Position numbers and translations under genes: made by a program. Under the pieces are notes generated by a model. The model saw only the letters and a list, made by a program, of their open reading frames with translations, was not told where the DNA came from and did no database searches. A DNA stretch of 64,000 nt from Vibrio sp. NTOU-M3 (GTDB lineage: Bacteria; Pseudomonadota; Gammaproteobacteria; Enterobacterales; Vibrionaceae), in assembly GCF_040869035.1 (NCBI RefSeq), contig NZ_CP162101.1, positions 930,001 through 994,000 on the forward strand. Direction: 5' to 3'. This document shows positions 34,309-43,584 of this stretch, piece by piece (position 1 is the first letter of the stretch; each line of letters starts with the position of its first letter).

Positions 34309-35205
34309 ATGGACAGAATTAGCGCGTTAAAAGTGTTTGTAGCGATTGTCGAACAAGGCAGTTTATCTGGTGCAGCAAATCATTTGGATATGGAGCGCAC
34401 CAAAGTGTCTCGTTATCTGACGGTATTGGAAGAGTGGGTCGGTACTCGCTTATTGCATCGCACTACCAGAAAACAGAGCCTGACAGAAGCTGGGGAGCAG
34501 ACACTAGAGCGCGCTTATCAGATCTTAAATTTAACTGACGACATTCATTCTATTGTCGATAAGGAGCACAATACGCTCTCTGGCAGGCTGCGTATTACCA
34601 GCAGTTATTCGATGATTGATGCTTTTCTTCTCAGCGCGATTAATGATTTTTGTCGCTTATGGCCGAAAGTTGCTATTGATTTGGTGGTTGCTGATCGCAG
34701 TGTACATTTGGTTGAAGAAGGTATCGATCTTGCGGTGCGGATCAGCAATGATCTCGACCCTAATATTGTGGCTCGGCAGGTAGGCGTGTGCCGCTCTGTT
34801 GTCGTTGCCACGCCGAAATACCTCGAAGAAAATGGCTGGCCTGAAACGTTACAGTCACTGCGCCAGCATCAGTGTCTGAGCTTTAGCTATTTTGGCAAAG
34901 GAGAATGGCTGTTTGAAAAAGCAGGTATTCCAGAATCAGTTGAAGTGATGGGTCACCTTACGGCAAACATCTCTAACATCTTATTGCGAGCCACATTAGA
35001 GCACCATGGTGTCAGCATGCAACCCGTCGCGGCGGCGCAGCCATACATTGAATCCGGGCACTTGCAGCCACTATTGACTGATTGGGAGCCAAAGCAACTT
35101 GGTGTGCATCTTGTCTATTCCAACCGCAAGCAAGTGACCCCATTACTGCGTCAGTTTATCGATTTTGTTGTGGAGCGGATGGAAGGTGATCCGCTGTGGA
35201 ACTGA
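34309..35205 (+). CDS. LysR-family transcriptional regulator
   Basis: This 298-residue regulator has an N-terminal winged helix (LSGAANHLDMERTKVSRYLTVLE, about 20-42) and the CrgA-like LysR effector domain (LVEEGIDLAVRISND, TPKYLEENG). It lies between the solute-binding-like gene and the degenerate MBL gene, both on the same strand. The pairing LysR plus MBL-fold protein mirrors the locus at 16-18.5 kb, although here the genes are in tandem rather than divergent. Target genes are unknown. Confidence 0.92.
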   Translation: MDRISALKVFVAIVEQGSLSGAANHLDMERTKVSRYLTVLEEWVGTRLLHRTTRKQSLTEAGEQTLERAYQILNLTDDIHSIVDKEHNTLSGRLRITSSYSMIDAFLLSAINDFCRLWPKVAIDLVVADRSVHLVEEGIDLAVRISNDLDPNIVARQVGVCRSVVVATPKYLEENGWPETLQSLRQHQCLSFSYFGKGEWLFEKAGIPESVEVMGHLTANISNILLRATLEHHGVSMQPVAAAQPYIESGHLQPLLTDWEPKQLGVHLVYSNRKQVTPLLRQFIDFVVERMEGDPLWN

Positions 35206-35365
35206 TTCGTAAAAACGCCATTAGATGTGTGAAATATGAAATAGTTCCCTGATTTTCTTAGCTATATTATTGCATTATTTGCACAAGTTATGCGTGAGAC
35301 TTTGCCTATTTTCCTGCGCTGAAATCACTAGAGTAAGCCTTGTCCCAGTTAACGAGGTAAACAAG

Positions 35366-36214
35366 ATGAAAGCGACAATAGCAATGACACTATCAAGTCT
35401 GATGGTTTCCACTTTGGCGATGGCAGAGATTCGTCTGACCACTTACAACCCGCAAGACAGCGCGATATTTCCAGTCACTTCGACCGTGCTTGAAGGCAAA
35501 AACGATGTCATTCTGTTTGATGCTCAGTTTGGTATTAAGGAAGGTCAAGCACTGGTCGAGTTGATCCAGCAGTCGAACAAGCCACTTAAAGCGATTTATA
35601 TTACTGGTGGTGATCCTGATTTTTATTTTGGATTAGAGCCGATAGTCAAAGCTTATCCACAAGCAGAAATCTATGCGACGCAAAGTGTGGTTGACCACAT
35701 TAACAAAACCAAGCAGAAGAAAATTGAATACTGGGGGCCAATTTTAGCGGATAACGCGCCAAGCCAGATATATGTCCCTAAAGTATTTGCAGGTGATATC
35801 CAATTTGATGGTGAAACCATTGAACTGAAAGAAGCAGGGACCCATCAGGCGTACTATTGGCTTGCATCGCAAAAAACTATCCTTGGTGGTGTTGCGGTTT
35901 CAGCAGGTAGCCATATTTGGATGGCTGATTCTCCGACGGAAGATGATCGAAAAGCATGGATCCAAACCATGGAAGCGATGATTGACTTGAATCCTAAACG
36001 TGTGATCCCGGGTCATTACGTGGGTGAGGAACCAAAAGGTATTGAGGCATTAACATTCGGACGTGACTATCTCAGAGCGTATGATGGGTTTGTCGCTCAG
36101 TCGAAAAACTCGAAAGAGCTGGTAGAGAAAATCACCAAAACCTACCCACAATTCGAAGCCGATGATGGCCTACTCATCGGTGCTAAAGTGAGCATGGGTG
36201 AAATGAAGTGGTAA
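35366..36214 (+). CDS. Secreted MBL-fold protein with degenerate metal site
   Basis: This is a 282-residue protein starting at the ATG at 35366 (GAGG nine bases upstream) with a Sec signal peptide ending STLAMA (residue 19). The metallo-beta-lactamase fold is recognisable. The usual HxHxDH segment reads TGGDPDFYFG (about 87-96), so all three histidines are absent while the Asp pair remains; the late PGHY histidine is kept. It may bind one metal differently, or none. Substrate is unknown. Such proteins occur often in Vibrio next to LysR genes. An in-frame start at 35270 is unlikely because it would hide the signal peptide. Confidence 0.8.
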   Translation: MKATIAMTLSSLMVSTLAMAEIRLTTYNPQDSAIFPVTSTVLEGKNDVILFDAQFGIKEGQALVELIQQSNKPLKAIYITGGDPDFYFGLEPIVKAYPQAEIYATQSVVDHINKTKQKKIEYWGPILADNAPSQIYVPKVFAGDIQFDGETIELKEAGTHQAYYWLASQKTILGGVAVSAGSHIWMADSPTEDDRKAWIQTMEAMIDLNPKRVIPGHYVGEEPKGIEALTFGRDYLRAYDGFVAQSKNSKELVEKITKTYPQFEADDGLLIGAKVSMGEMKW

Positions 36215-36224
36215 TGCTAAAGCA

Positions 36225-36259
36225 ATAAAAAAACAGCCCTGTCAAAGAACAGGGCTGTT
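36225..36259 (-). terminator. Terminator of the ROK regulator gene
   Basis: AACAGCCCTGT (36232-36242) and ACAGGGCTGTT (36249-36259) form a perfect 11-bp stem with a 6-base loop. The A run on its left gives a long T tract on the minus strand. Confidence 0.85.
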
Positions 36260-36284
36260 TAGGTTTAAGTTGTGCTGCTCGAGA

Positions 36285-37508
36285 CTAAGTTTTCTTATGA
36301 CTAGAGGAAAGTCGCGCTTTGATTGCAGATTGAAAGAGTGGTGAAACAGCACCAAAAATCTCATCTGCTTTCGCCCGTTGTCCAACCTGTAAGGAGACGT
36401 GCTCACGGGCGAATTCAGGCAGTTGCTCAACAAAGGTTTGTTTTAGTTGTTCAAAAATAGCTGAGCTTTGAGCCAGTGGTCCTGTGATGATGATCTTTTG
36501 TGGAAACAGGGTAAGAAAAGCATTTCTTAGCGTTGTGCTCATGACCTGAATGGCCTGAATAATATTCGGTACCTCAAGTGTGTTATGGCTTTGGAAGAAA
36601 TCAACAAAGTCTGCCTCATTATTCGGTACATTTTGATAGCGTTGGCGCAGCGCCGCTTCCATCGCTCTTAATGACGCTACCGACTCTATTGAAGGTGTCT
36701 CTTCGCCTACCGTCAATGTAGTCTGCCCCAACTCCCCAAATCCACCTGTTGGTGTGTGGAGTACTTCGCCTCGCAAGGCATAGGAGGTGCCAATTCCGTA
36801 ACCCCAGTGTATGTTGAGTACTGATTCTTGCGCATGTTCTGGGTGGCGCAGCAATCGAGCGCGCAGTTCGTTATTTAGGTTTTTCGCAACGCGAACCGGT
36901 AGGCGAGTTTGTTGTGCCAAGGCATCAAATGATAGGTGGCTGATTTGAGGCCATCGATTTGAGAATACCCAACACACATTATGCTCATCGACTAACCCAG
37001 GAACGGAACAGGCAATGCCGACCACGTTTTCTTCGGGGGCTTTGTTAAGCAGTGTTGTTGCCAGTACTTCAAATTGCTCCAACATATCCTGATTCGACAA
37101 TCTATGGTCACTTAATGTCTTACTGGCATGGCAAACGATTTGACCTTTGAGGTTGATCAAATGTGCATTGATGGTGAGAGAGTCAATGGTGATAACAATC
37201 GCAGATGCGGCCCGTTCATTAAGATGAAGGTAGACTTCTGGCCGGCCCGGCTTTGATGGGTTGATGGTCTTATCTTCGCGCACCAAGTTCAGTTCAATCA
37301 GTTCTCCCACCAGTTCAGTAACCGTTGCAGGACGAAGTTTAAACTCGCTACTTAAGCTTTTTCGAGTGGGTGAGGTTTGGCAAGAAATTGCACGTAATAA
37401 CAGGCTTTTACGCTTTTCCGACAGCGGGGTAATGTTTTCTTCTTGTCGCTGGAGTAATGAAGCCAATCTCTGATTAAACGTTAAATCAAATGCCGTTTCG
37501 TTATTCAT
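36285..37508 (-). CDS. ROK-family transcriptional repressor (NagC-like)
   Basis: This 407-residue protein has an N-terminal winged helix (TRKSLSSEFKLRPATVTELVGELI, about 52-75) fused to a ROK sugar-kinase-like domain (GIACSVPGLVD, about 173; GYGIGTSYAL, about 246). The zinc-binding ROK features are lost: the usual GE(I/L)GH motif reads GELGQ, and no CxCGxxGC cluster follows. It is therefore probably a regulator only, sensing an amino-sugar phosphate. It is divergent from nagB-nagA-TRAP, and a NagC-like operator lies between, so this is the likely repressor of that operon. Confidence 0.9.
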   Translation of the reverse strand: MNNETAFDLTFNQRLASLLQRQEENITPLSEKRKSLLLRAISCQTSPTRKSLSSEFKLRPATVTELVGELIELNLVREDKTINPSKPGRPEVYLHLNERAASAIVITIDSLTINAHLINLKGQIVCHASKTLSDHRLSNQDMLEQFEVLATTLLNKAPEENVVGIACSVPGLVDEHNVCWVFSNRWPQISHLSFDALAQQTRLPVRVAKNLNNELRARLLRHPEHAQESVLNIHWGYGIGTSYALRGEVLHTPTGGFGELGQTTLTVGEETPSIESVASLRAMEAALRQRYQNVPNNEADFVDFFQSHNTLEVPNIIQAIQVMSTTLRNAFLTLFPQKIIITGPLAQSSAIFEQLKQTFVEQLPEFAREHVSLQVGQRAKADEIFGAVSPLFQSAIKARLSSSHKKT

Positions 37509-37672
37509 CCTGCGCTACCTACGTTGTGATTCCCTTCAAAAAATAGATGTTTTTTTGAGCATGGTTAATATCGGTTACCGTGAGCTGTTTGATAACTAAA
37601 TTGTCAATAATGTTATGGGGTTAGCTAACGTCATCGAGATAGGCCTAAAACAGTACACCATTTTTCGAATGA

Positions 37673-37699
37673 TTTATTTACGGATTGTGTAAAAAATAG
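37673..37699. promoter_or_regulatory. Candidate NagC/ROK operator before nagB
   Basis: TTTATTTAC and GTAAAAAATA form an imperfect inverted repeat around a 7-8 base centre, resembling the AT-rich NagC operators of enterics. It sits in the 273-bp divergent region between the ROK gene and nagB. Match is approximate. Confidence 0.35.
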
Positions 37700-37781
37700 T
37701 TATTTACAGCAAGTGTAATTAATGAGAGGGTGGCGATTAATTAATCACTTTTAGGCGATGAATGTAGGGAGAGATTGAAGT

Positions 37782-38522
37782 ATGAACATATCAACATGGT
37801 TGGATGAAGCTTCAATGGGGAATGCAGCAGCGCAAGCTGGTGCGGATATGATTTGCCAAACTCTTGAGAGAAAAGGCTTTGCAAACATCATTTTAGCAAC
37901 GGGTACGAGCCAGTTTTCTATGCTGTCTAAGTTGATTACCGATCCACGAATTGATTGGTCAAAAGTCTCTATTTTCCATTTAGATGAATATGTAGGGCTG
38001 TCATCTCAGCACCCCGCCAGTTTTAGACGCTATCTGAAAGAGCGTGTTGCCGATAAGCTCCCAAATTTAAAAACGTTTACCTACGTCAATGCGGATGCTG
38101 TGCCATTGGAGCCGGAGTTAGAAAGGTTGAACAGTTTCATTGGAAATGTGGTTATCGATGTTGCATTTGTCGGCATTGGCGAAAATGGACATTTGGCGTT
38201 TAACGATCCACCAGCAGATTTTGATGTGACGGAGCCATACATTGTGGTTGAGTTGGATGAAGCATGCCGTCGCCAGCAGTTAGGAGAAGGGTGGTTCAGC
38301 TCTCTCGATAAGGTACCAAGTTTCGCTATCTCGATGTCGATTCAGCAAATCCTAAAAAGCCGCACGATTGTCTGTACTGTGCCATCAAAGCGCAAAGCGC
38401 TGGCCGTGCAGCAGTGCTTTGAAGGAGCAGTAACACCAGAGCATCCGGCCTCAGTCTTACAACAGCACCCGTCTGTGCATGTTTTTCTCGACCAAGACGC
38501 GGCGAGCGCATTAACAAAATAG
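37782..38522 (+). CDS. nagB: Glucosamine-6-phosphate deaminase
   Basis: This 246-residue cytoplasmic enzyme of the NagB/6-phosphogluconolactonase fold converts glucosamine-6-phosphate to fructose-6-phosphate and ammonia. Key segments are the phosphate loop ATGTSQ (about 46-51), [11 protein letters not shown] (about 66), the catalytic Asp in HLDEY and [13 protein letters not shown] (about 127-139). It is slightly shorter than E. coli NagB (266), lacking the allosteric C-terminal part. It is the first gene of nagB-nagA-TRAP, four bases before nagA. The context makes amino-sugar deamination much more likely than gluconolactonase activity. Confidence 0.9.
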   Translation: MNISTWLDEASMGNAAAQAGADMICQTLERKGFANIILATGTSQFSMLSKLITDPRIDWSKVSIFHLDEYVGLSSQHPASFRRYLKERVADKLPNLKTFTYVNADAVPLEPELERLNSFIGNVVIDVAFVGIGENGHLAFNDPPADFDVTEPYIVVELDEACRRQQLGEGWFSSLDKVPSFAISMSIQQILKSRTIVCTVPSKRKALAVQQCFEGAVTPEHPASVLQQHPSVHVFLDQDAASALTK

Positions 38523-38526
38523 GCTA

Positions 38527-39732
38527 ATGATGAAGATTGAGAGTAAAGAAGCACTGAAACCGCTGAATCAAGAGCAAGAGCTGGTTGTCTTTAGTGGTCA
38601 TGCTGTTCCCAAGATGCGTTATCGCTTTGGCGCAGATGGAAAGGTACAACAAGTTTCTGTTGAGCACCCTTGGAGCCAAGCAGATAACGCTCACCAAACG
38701 GTTGTGACTCCGGGTTTGGTGGACATTCAAGTGAATGGCTTTAACGGTGTCGATTTTAATTCCCCTGGGTTAACGGCAGAGAAGCTGGATAGTGCCCTTA
38801 TGGCAATGCTGGAAACAGGGGTTACTCGATGTTTGCCAACCCTAATTTCGGCTGAAGAAGAGAAATTGTGTCAGCTGCTTTCTGCATTGGACCATGCCGT
38901 TCAGCAAAGCCAACTCGCGCCATATATGGTGATGGGCTATCACATTGAAGGGCCTTTCTTATCACCTCAGGAAGGCTTTGTTGGTGCGCACCCGAAACAG
39001 GCGATGATTGCAGGTTCAAAACGTTTGGTTGCTAAGCTGCAATCGCTCATTACTAAACCTATTTTGTTGATGACAGTAGCGCCAGAAATAGAGGGTGTAC
39101 TCCAGCTCATCCCTTATTTGAAGGCACAAGGGATTACAGTGGCGTTGGGTCACACTGCCGCTGATCCTCAGACAATACAGCAAGCCGTGAATGTGGGGGC
39201 ACTGTTGTCTACCCATTTGGGCAATGGATTAGCTCATCAACTGCATAAAGTGGACAACCCACTGATGACCCAGCTGGCGGAAGAACGACTGTTCGCAAGC
39301 TTTATTGCTGATGGCCATCATGTAAAACCCGAACTATTGAAGCTGTGGCTGCGTGCCAAAACACCAGAGCATTCCATTTTGACAACGGATGCAACAGCCG
39401 CTGCTGGTTCATCACAAGTTCCGGGTATTTTCCACTTGGGAGACTGTGAAATTGAGTTGTGTGCAGATGGTGTAGTCCGTGAACCCGGATCGCCGTATTT
39501 TGCAGGCTCTTCTGCACGTATGGATCGCATGGTAAACGACGTCATGCGCTGGTGCGGATACGACTTGAGCACCATTTTGCAAATGACTCGACATAACCCA
39601 CTTTACCTTCTTTCTCAAACGAAGACTTTACCAGTTCAAGGAGACGATGCGGAGTTTCTTCATTGGGCGAACACACCAGATGGCCCAAGATTAACTACCG
39701 TTTATATAGGTGGTTGGACAATCCACTTGTAG
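38527..39732 (+). CDS. nagA: N-acetylglucosamine-6-phosphate deacetylase
   Basis: This 401-residue amidohydrolase removes acetate from GlcNAc-6-phosphate, supplying glucosamine-6-phosphate to NagB. The TIM-barrel features are VTPGLVDIQVNGFNGVDF (about 61-78), the metal ligand GYHIEGPFL (about 137-145), ALGHTAADP (about 206-214), two lobes with HLGNGL and the catalytic Asp in LTTDATAAAG (about 285-294). The length is typical. It lies four bases after nagB, and a TRAP transporter follows on the same strand. A second ATG one codon on is equally possible as start. Confidence 0.95.
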   Translation: MMKIESKEALKPLNQEQELVVFSGHAVPKMRYRFGADGKVQQVSVEHPWSQADNAHQTVVTPGLVDIQVNGFNGVDFNSPGLTAEKLDSALMAMLETGVTRCLPTLISAEEEKLCQLLSALDHAVQQSQLAPYMVMGYHIEGPFLSPQEGFVGAHPKQAMIAGSKRLVAKLQSLITKPILLMTVAPEIEGVLQLIPYLKAQGITVALGHTAADPQTIQQAVNVGALLSTHLGNGLAHQLHKVDNPLMTQLAEERLFASFIADGHHVKPELLKLWLRAKTPEHSILTTDATAAAGSSQVPGIFHLGDCEIELCADGVVREPGSPYFAGSSARMDRMVNDVMRWCGYDLSTILQMTRHNPLYLLSQTKTLPVQGDDAEFLHWANTPDGPRLTTVYIGGWTIHL

Positions 39733-39788
39733 TTTCTTTTTTGCTGGTATGAAACCGACATAACGACACCTTACATGGAGCAAAGGAT

Positions 39789-40757
39789 ATGAAATTGAGA
39801 AACGTACTGGTGCAGACAACGGCAGTGTTCACGCTGCTGTCTGCACACCATGCTGCTGCTGTGACGCTAAAACTGGCAGAGAATCAACCAGAGTCCAACC
39901 CTGTTACGATTGCGATGCATAAGTTCTCCGAGCTAACGGAAAAGTATTCTGACGGTGAAGTCAAAGTTAAGGTTTTCTCCGGGGCTCAATTAGGGCAGGA
40001 AAGTGAAACCATTGAGCAAACTCAAGCTGGGATCATTGATTTAACTCGAGTAAACAGTGTGACATTGGCGAATGTTACTCCAAGCGTTGGCGTATTCACG
40101 CTGCCATATATCTTTAAAAATACGGAGCACAAATACAAAGTACTGGATGGCGAAGTGGGTCTAAAAGTACGTGAAGATATGGCTGAATATGGGCTGGTGG
40201 CGTTTGACTACATGGAAGCAGGCACGCGAAGTTTTTATACGCGTGAAAGCAAACCAGTGAAGTCGATTGAAGACATGAAAGGGCTGAAAATCCGTGTCCA
40301 GAAGTCGCCTATATCGATTCGCATGGTGGATCTTGTCGGCGGTGTTGCAACGCCGATGAACTACGGTGAAGTCTTTTCAAGCTTGCAAACTGGTGTGATT
40401 GATGGAGCTGAAAATGACTATGTAAGCTACCTGACATCAGGCCATTATGAAGTCGCGCCAAACTATGTGGAAGATGGCCATTTAAGTCCTCCTGCGATTC
40501 TTATCATGAACAAGAAGAAGTTTGATGCTTTGCCAAAGAATCAACGAGATGCCATCCGCCGAGCAGCGAAAGAGGCGGCGTTGTTTGAGCGAGAGTTGAT
40601 GTTTAAAGCCAATATCGAGGCGAAAGAAAAAGTCATTGCCGCTGGCGTGAAAGTAACGGTGATTGATAACACACCATTCCAACAAGCAGTTCAACCCGTT
40701 TATGAACAGTTTCCGAAATTGCTGCCGCTGGTGGAACAGATCCAAGCGGTAAAATAA
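39789..40757 (+). CDS. TRAP transporter substrate-binding protein (DctP family)
   Basis: This 322-residue periplasmic protein has a signal peptide ending HHAAA (about residue 25). It carries DctP-family features: GAQLGQESETIEQ (about 60), the carboxylate-binding arginine segment KGLKIRVQKSP (about 160-170), and GVIDGAEND (about 203). It captures an anionic ligand for the adjacent DctQM permease. In this setting a sugar acid or N-acyl amino-sugar acid such as N-acetylglucosaminate is a reasonable guess, since TRAP systems usually bind carboxylates, unlike neutral GlcNAc. A stable hairpin follows the gene. Confidence 0.92.
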   Translation: MKLRNVLVQTTAVFTLLSAHHAAAVTLKLAENQPESNPVTIAMHKFSELTEKYSDGEVKVKVFSGAQLGQESETIEQTQAGIIDLTRVNSVTLANVTPSVGVFTLPYIFKNTEHKYKVLDGEVGLKVREDMAEYGLVAFDYMEAGTRSFYTRESKPVKSIEDMKGLKIRVQKSPISIRMVDLVGGVATPMNYGEVFSSLQTGVIDGAENDYVSYLTSGHYEVAPNYVEDGHLSPPAILIMNKKKFDALPKNQRDAIRRAAKEAALFERELMFKANIEAKEKVIAAGVKVTVIDNTPFQQAVQPVYEQFPKLLPLVEQIQAVK

Positions 40758-40765
40758 TCGCCATC

Positions 40766-40798
40766 AGAGTGCTTCAGCGCTTGGGCTAGAAGCACTCT
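40766..40798 (+). terminator. Intra-operon hairpin after the TRAP binding-protein gene
   Basis: AGAGTGCTTC (40766-40775) and GAAGCACTCT (40789-40798) form a perfect 10-bp stem. There is no T tract. It probably shields the binding-protein mRNA or attenuates transcription, so that binding protein exceeds permease. Confidence 0.55.
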
Positions 40799-40835
40799 CT
40801 CAATGCATCGCCTCACGGGATATGTAGGGAATAAT

Positions 40836-41324
40836 ATGACGCAATGGATAGACAAACTCAACGCCATCATTGGCTGGATTGCTTACCGGTTATTGGAGTT
40901 AATTGTGGTGATCACGGTAGGGCAAGTGATCCTTCGTTACGTGTTTAATCAGCCCACCAGTTGGTCAGAAGAAGTAATGCTCTTATTTCTGGTGTGGTAT
41001 GGCATGTTGTCGATAGCCATTGGTGTTCGAACTCATTCTCATGTGGCGATTGTCTATTTAAGAGACCGAGTCCCAGCAATGATAGGTCGAGGATTGGATT
41101 ATTTTGCCTACTGCTGCGTTTGTGGTTTTGCGTTGGTACTGCTGCTTAATGCACAAACCTTGGTGGATATTGCGGGGGCGCAAATCCTGCCCGCGTCGGG
41201 GTTACCAAAAAAATTACTCTATTACTCAGCAGTTGCAGGGGCTTTGTTAATGGTCATGAATGCGCTGACGAATTTGCTGACCGGAGATGTCACAGAACAT
41301 GAGGTAAAAAGTAATGACTGTTGA
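40836..41324 (+). CDS. TRAP transporter small permease (DctQ family)
   Basis: This 162-residue inner-membrane protein has four helices and the family segment LRYVFNQPTSWSEEVMLLFLVW (helix one to two). It is the small membrane subunit of the TRAP importer. I use the ATG at 40836, which has AGGGA upstream; an ATG at 40803 is also in frame but lacks one. It overlaps the large permease gene by 11 bases, which is typical for dctQM. Confidence 0.93.
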   Translation: MTQWIDKLNAIIGWIAYRLLELIVVITVGQVILRYVFNQPTSWSEEVMLLFLVWYGMLSIAIGVRTHSHVAIVYLRDRVPAMIGRGLDYFAYCCVCGFALVLLLNAQTLVDIAGAQILPASGLPKKLLYYSAVAGALLMVMNALTNLLTGDVTEHEVKSNDC

Positions 41325-42609
41325 ACAAGCTGGAATTTTGCTGTTGCTTGGTAGTTTCTTAGGGCTGATGTTACTTCGTGTGCCGATTGCATTTGCGCTT
41401 GGTGTCTCCTCTGTGTTGACTGCATGGTACATCGATTTACCATTAATGCTGATTGCCCAGCGAATGGTCAATGGTATGTACAGCTTTACTTTTTTAGCCG
41501 TGCCCTTTTTTATTTTGGTCGGTAGTGTGATGACCGAAGGGGGCATTTCTGATCGCTTGGTGCGTTTTTCTGAGGTGTTGGTGGGCCGTTTCCGTGGTGG
41601 AATGGCTCAGGGAAATGTGGTTGCCAGCACTTTTTTCGGCGGCATTTCCGGCTCCTCGGTGGCGGATGTGGCATCAATCGGCTCGTTTCTTATCCCCGCA
41701 ATGAAGCGCAGTGGTTATCCCGGAGAATACTCTGTTGCAGTGACGGTGACGTCTTCAGTCCAAGGGGTATTGATCCCGCCGAGCCAAAATATGATCTACT
41801 ACGCGTTGGCCGCTGGTGGCCTGCCGATCAGCCAGTTATTTGTTGCGGGTTATGTACCCGGTCTATTGCTTAGCATGTCTTTGATGGCCTTATGCGCTTA
41901 TCTTGCTGTGCGTCATGGCCACCCCAAAGGCAATAAATACACGTTAAGGGAAGGTGTCGCTATTGCGGGTGAAGCGTCAATTGGCTTATTCACCATCGCC
42001 ATTATTATTGGCGGTATTGTGCTTGGGATATTTACCGCAACGGAATCGGCGGCCGTGGCTGTGGCTTACGCCTTGTTAGTGACCTTCTTTGTGTATAAGA
42101 GCGTGAACCGCACCAAAATGAAGCGCATCATGAGCGACACCATGAAAACACTTTCCATGGTGATAGCGATCATCATGACCTCTTCAGCGTTTGGTTATCT
42201 ACTCTCATTTCTCAGCGTGCCTTCTTTGCTGGCTGATTGGATTCTTAGCTTGTCCGATAACCGTAACATGATCCTTTTAGCCATCAATATTCTGTTACTG
42301 GTATTGGGTATGCTGATGGACATGGGCGTGCTTATTCTGATCCTCACTCCCATCTTACTGCCGATTGCACAGAGTATCGGAGTTGATCCGATCCACTTTG
42401 GCATCATTATGCTACTTAACTTGGGGATTGGCGTGTGTACGCCCCCGGTCGGAACCTCGCTCATGGTCGGCTGTGGCATAGGAAAAGTGAAAATAGAGAC
42501 GACTGCCAAGCAAATGTTGCCTTTCTATTCAGCCATGGTGATTGTGCTGATGCTCGTGACTTACCTTCCGTCTATCGTGCTTTGGTTGCCATCCCTTTTG
42601 AGAGGGTAA
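41314..42609 (+). CDS. TRAP transporter large permease (DctM family)
   Basis: This 431-residue inner-membrane protein with about 12 helices belongs to the IT superfamily and catalyses sodium-driven uptake together with DctP and DctQ. Family motifs include ASTFFGGISGSSVADVASIG (about 104-123), the loop GYPGEYSVAVTVTSS and, near the end, GIGVCTPPVGT (about 372). It is the last gene of the nagBA-TRAP operon, ending 10 bases from the convergent RpiR gene without a clear terminator. Confidence 0.95.
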   Translation: MTVEQAGILLLLGSFLGLMLLRVPIAFALGVSSVLTAWYIDLPLMLIAQRMVNGMYSFTFLAVPFFILVGSVMTEGGISDRLVRFSEVLVGRFRGGMAQGNVVASTFFGGISGSSVADVASIGSFLIPAMKRSGYPGEYSVAVTVTSSVQGVLIPPSQNMIYYALAAGGLPISQLFVAGYVPGLLLSMSLMALCAYLAVRHGHPKGNKYTLREGVAIAGEASIGLFTIAIIIGGIVLGIFTATESAAVAVAYALLVTFFVYKSVNRTKMKRIMSDTMKTLSMVIAIIMTSSAFGYLLSFLSVPSLLADWILSLSDNRNMILLAINILLLVLGMLMDMGVLILILTPILLPIAQSIGVDPIHFGIIMLLNLGIGVCTPPVGTSLMVGCGIGKVKIETTAKQMLPFYSAMVIVLMLVTYLPSIVLWLPSLLRG

Positions 42610-42619
42610 CGGTAGTGAG

Positions 42620-43483
42620 CTAGTCGCCGAGAGGTTGCCTGTCACCACCTCCTCGATGGGAGTCAAGTGCCACTTTGAGTCGGCGTAGCTTATCGCGTGA
42701 ACGTCGCTTGTGATTCACAGCCAGTGCCATGGAAATTACGTCCACGAGCGCGAGCATGGCATAACGAGAGGCGGATGGTTTATAGATAAAGTCGGTTTCT
42801 TGGTGGACGATCGGCAACACGAGATCGGCTTGTTCTGCTAATGGCGTATGGCTTGGGGTAATGGCGATCACTTTGATGCCATATTCTTTGGCTAGTTGTG
42901 CAGCGTCTTGGATTGCTGGGGTGTAGCCACTAGCAGAAATCACCACGAGTACATCTTTATTGTCGGCAGTTGCTGCTACCATGCGAGCCAATAACCCATC
43001 ATTGTATGACACGACCGGATAGCCTAATCGGAACATTCGGTGCTGCATTTCTTGAGAAGCGATGGTCGAGCCACCACCCATGCCAATACAGATGGTTTGT
43101 CTCGCATTGTGTAGCCATTCGACTGCAGTGTTAATGCTGTTTTCGTTGATCAAGTTGCGGTTGAGATCGAGCGTTTGTTTTATCGATTCATAAATTCCTT
43201 GGTATCCGCCTTGGTCGGGTGGCTCAAGAATAAAGCGTTGTCCAATAGTGAGTGACTGTGCCAGCTTGATTTTCATATCACGGACGTTCTTGCAGCCGAT
43301 TGCTTTGGCAAAGCGAGTGATGGTCGCTTCACTGACTTTTGCACGCTCAGCCAGTTGAGTAATACTGGCGTTTGCCGCTTGTTGAATATCATCCATGACC
43401 AGCTTGGCTACTTTCTTTTCCGCCTCACGCAGCGTGCTATATCGCTCGGTGATTTGGGAAATAATGTCGACTTCTAAACTCAC
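42620..43483 (-). CDS. RpiR/MurR-family transcriptional regulator
   Basis: This 287-residue regulator has an N-terminal RpiR helix-turn-helix (ASITQLAERAKVSEATITRFAKAIG, about 38-62) and a SIS sugar-phosphate-binding domain (IGMGGGSTIASQEM, about 133; VISASGYTPA, about 180). RpiR proteins sense phosphorylated sugars; HexR, for example, senses KDPG. Placed between the TRAP genes and the genes leading to KDG and KDPG, it probably controls the oxidised-amino-sugar branch. The inverted repeat at 44914-44940 is a candidate binding site. Confidence 0.92.
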   Translation of the reverse strand: MSLEVDIISQITERYSTLREAEKKVAKLVMDDIQQAANASITQLAERAKVSEATITRFAKAIGCKNVRDMKIKLAQSLTIGQRFILEPPDQGGYQGIYESIKQTLDLNRNLINENSINTAVEWLHNARQTICIGMGGGSTIASQEMQHRMFRLGYPVVSYNDGLLARMVAATADNKDVLVVISASGYTPAIQDAAQLAKEYGIKVIAITPSHTPLAEQADLVLPIVHQETDFIYKPSASRYAMLALVDVISMALAVNHKRRSRDKLRRLKVALDSHRGGGDRQPLGD

Positions 43484-43584
43484 TATGGAACCTATGTTAT
43501 CTATGGTGGGTAGGCAATATGCGTATCTTCTCGTTTAACCTGAGATTATACGCAATTGCATATGAATACTCACCGTTTGCGTCA

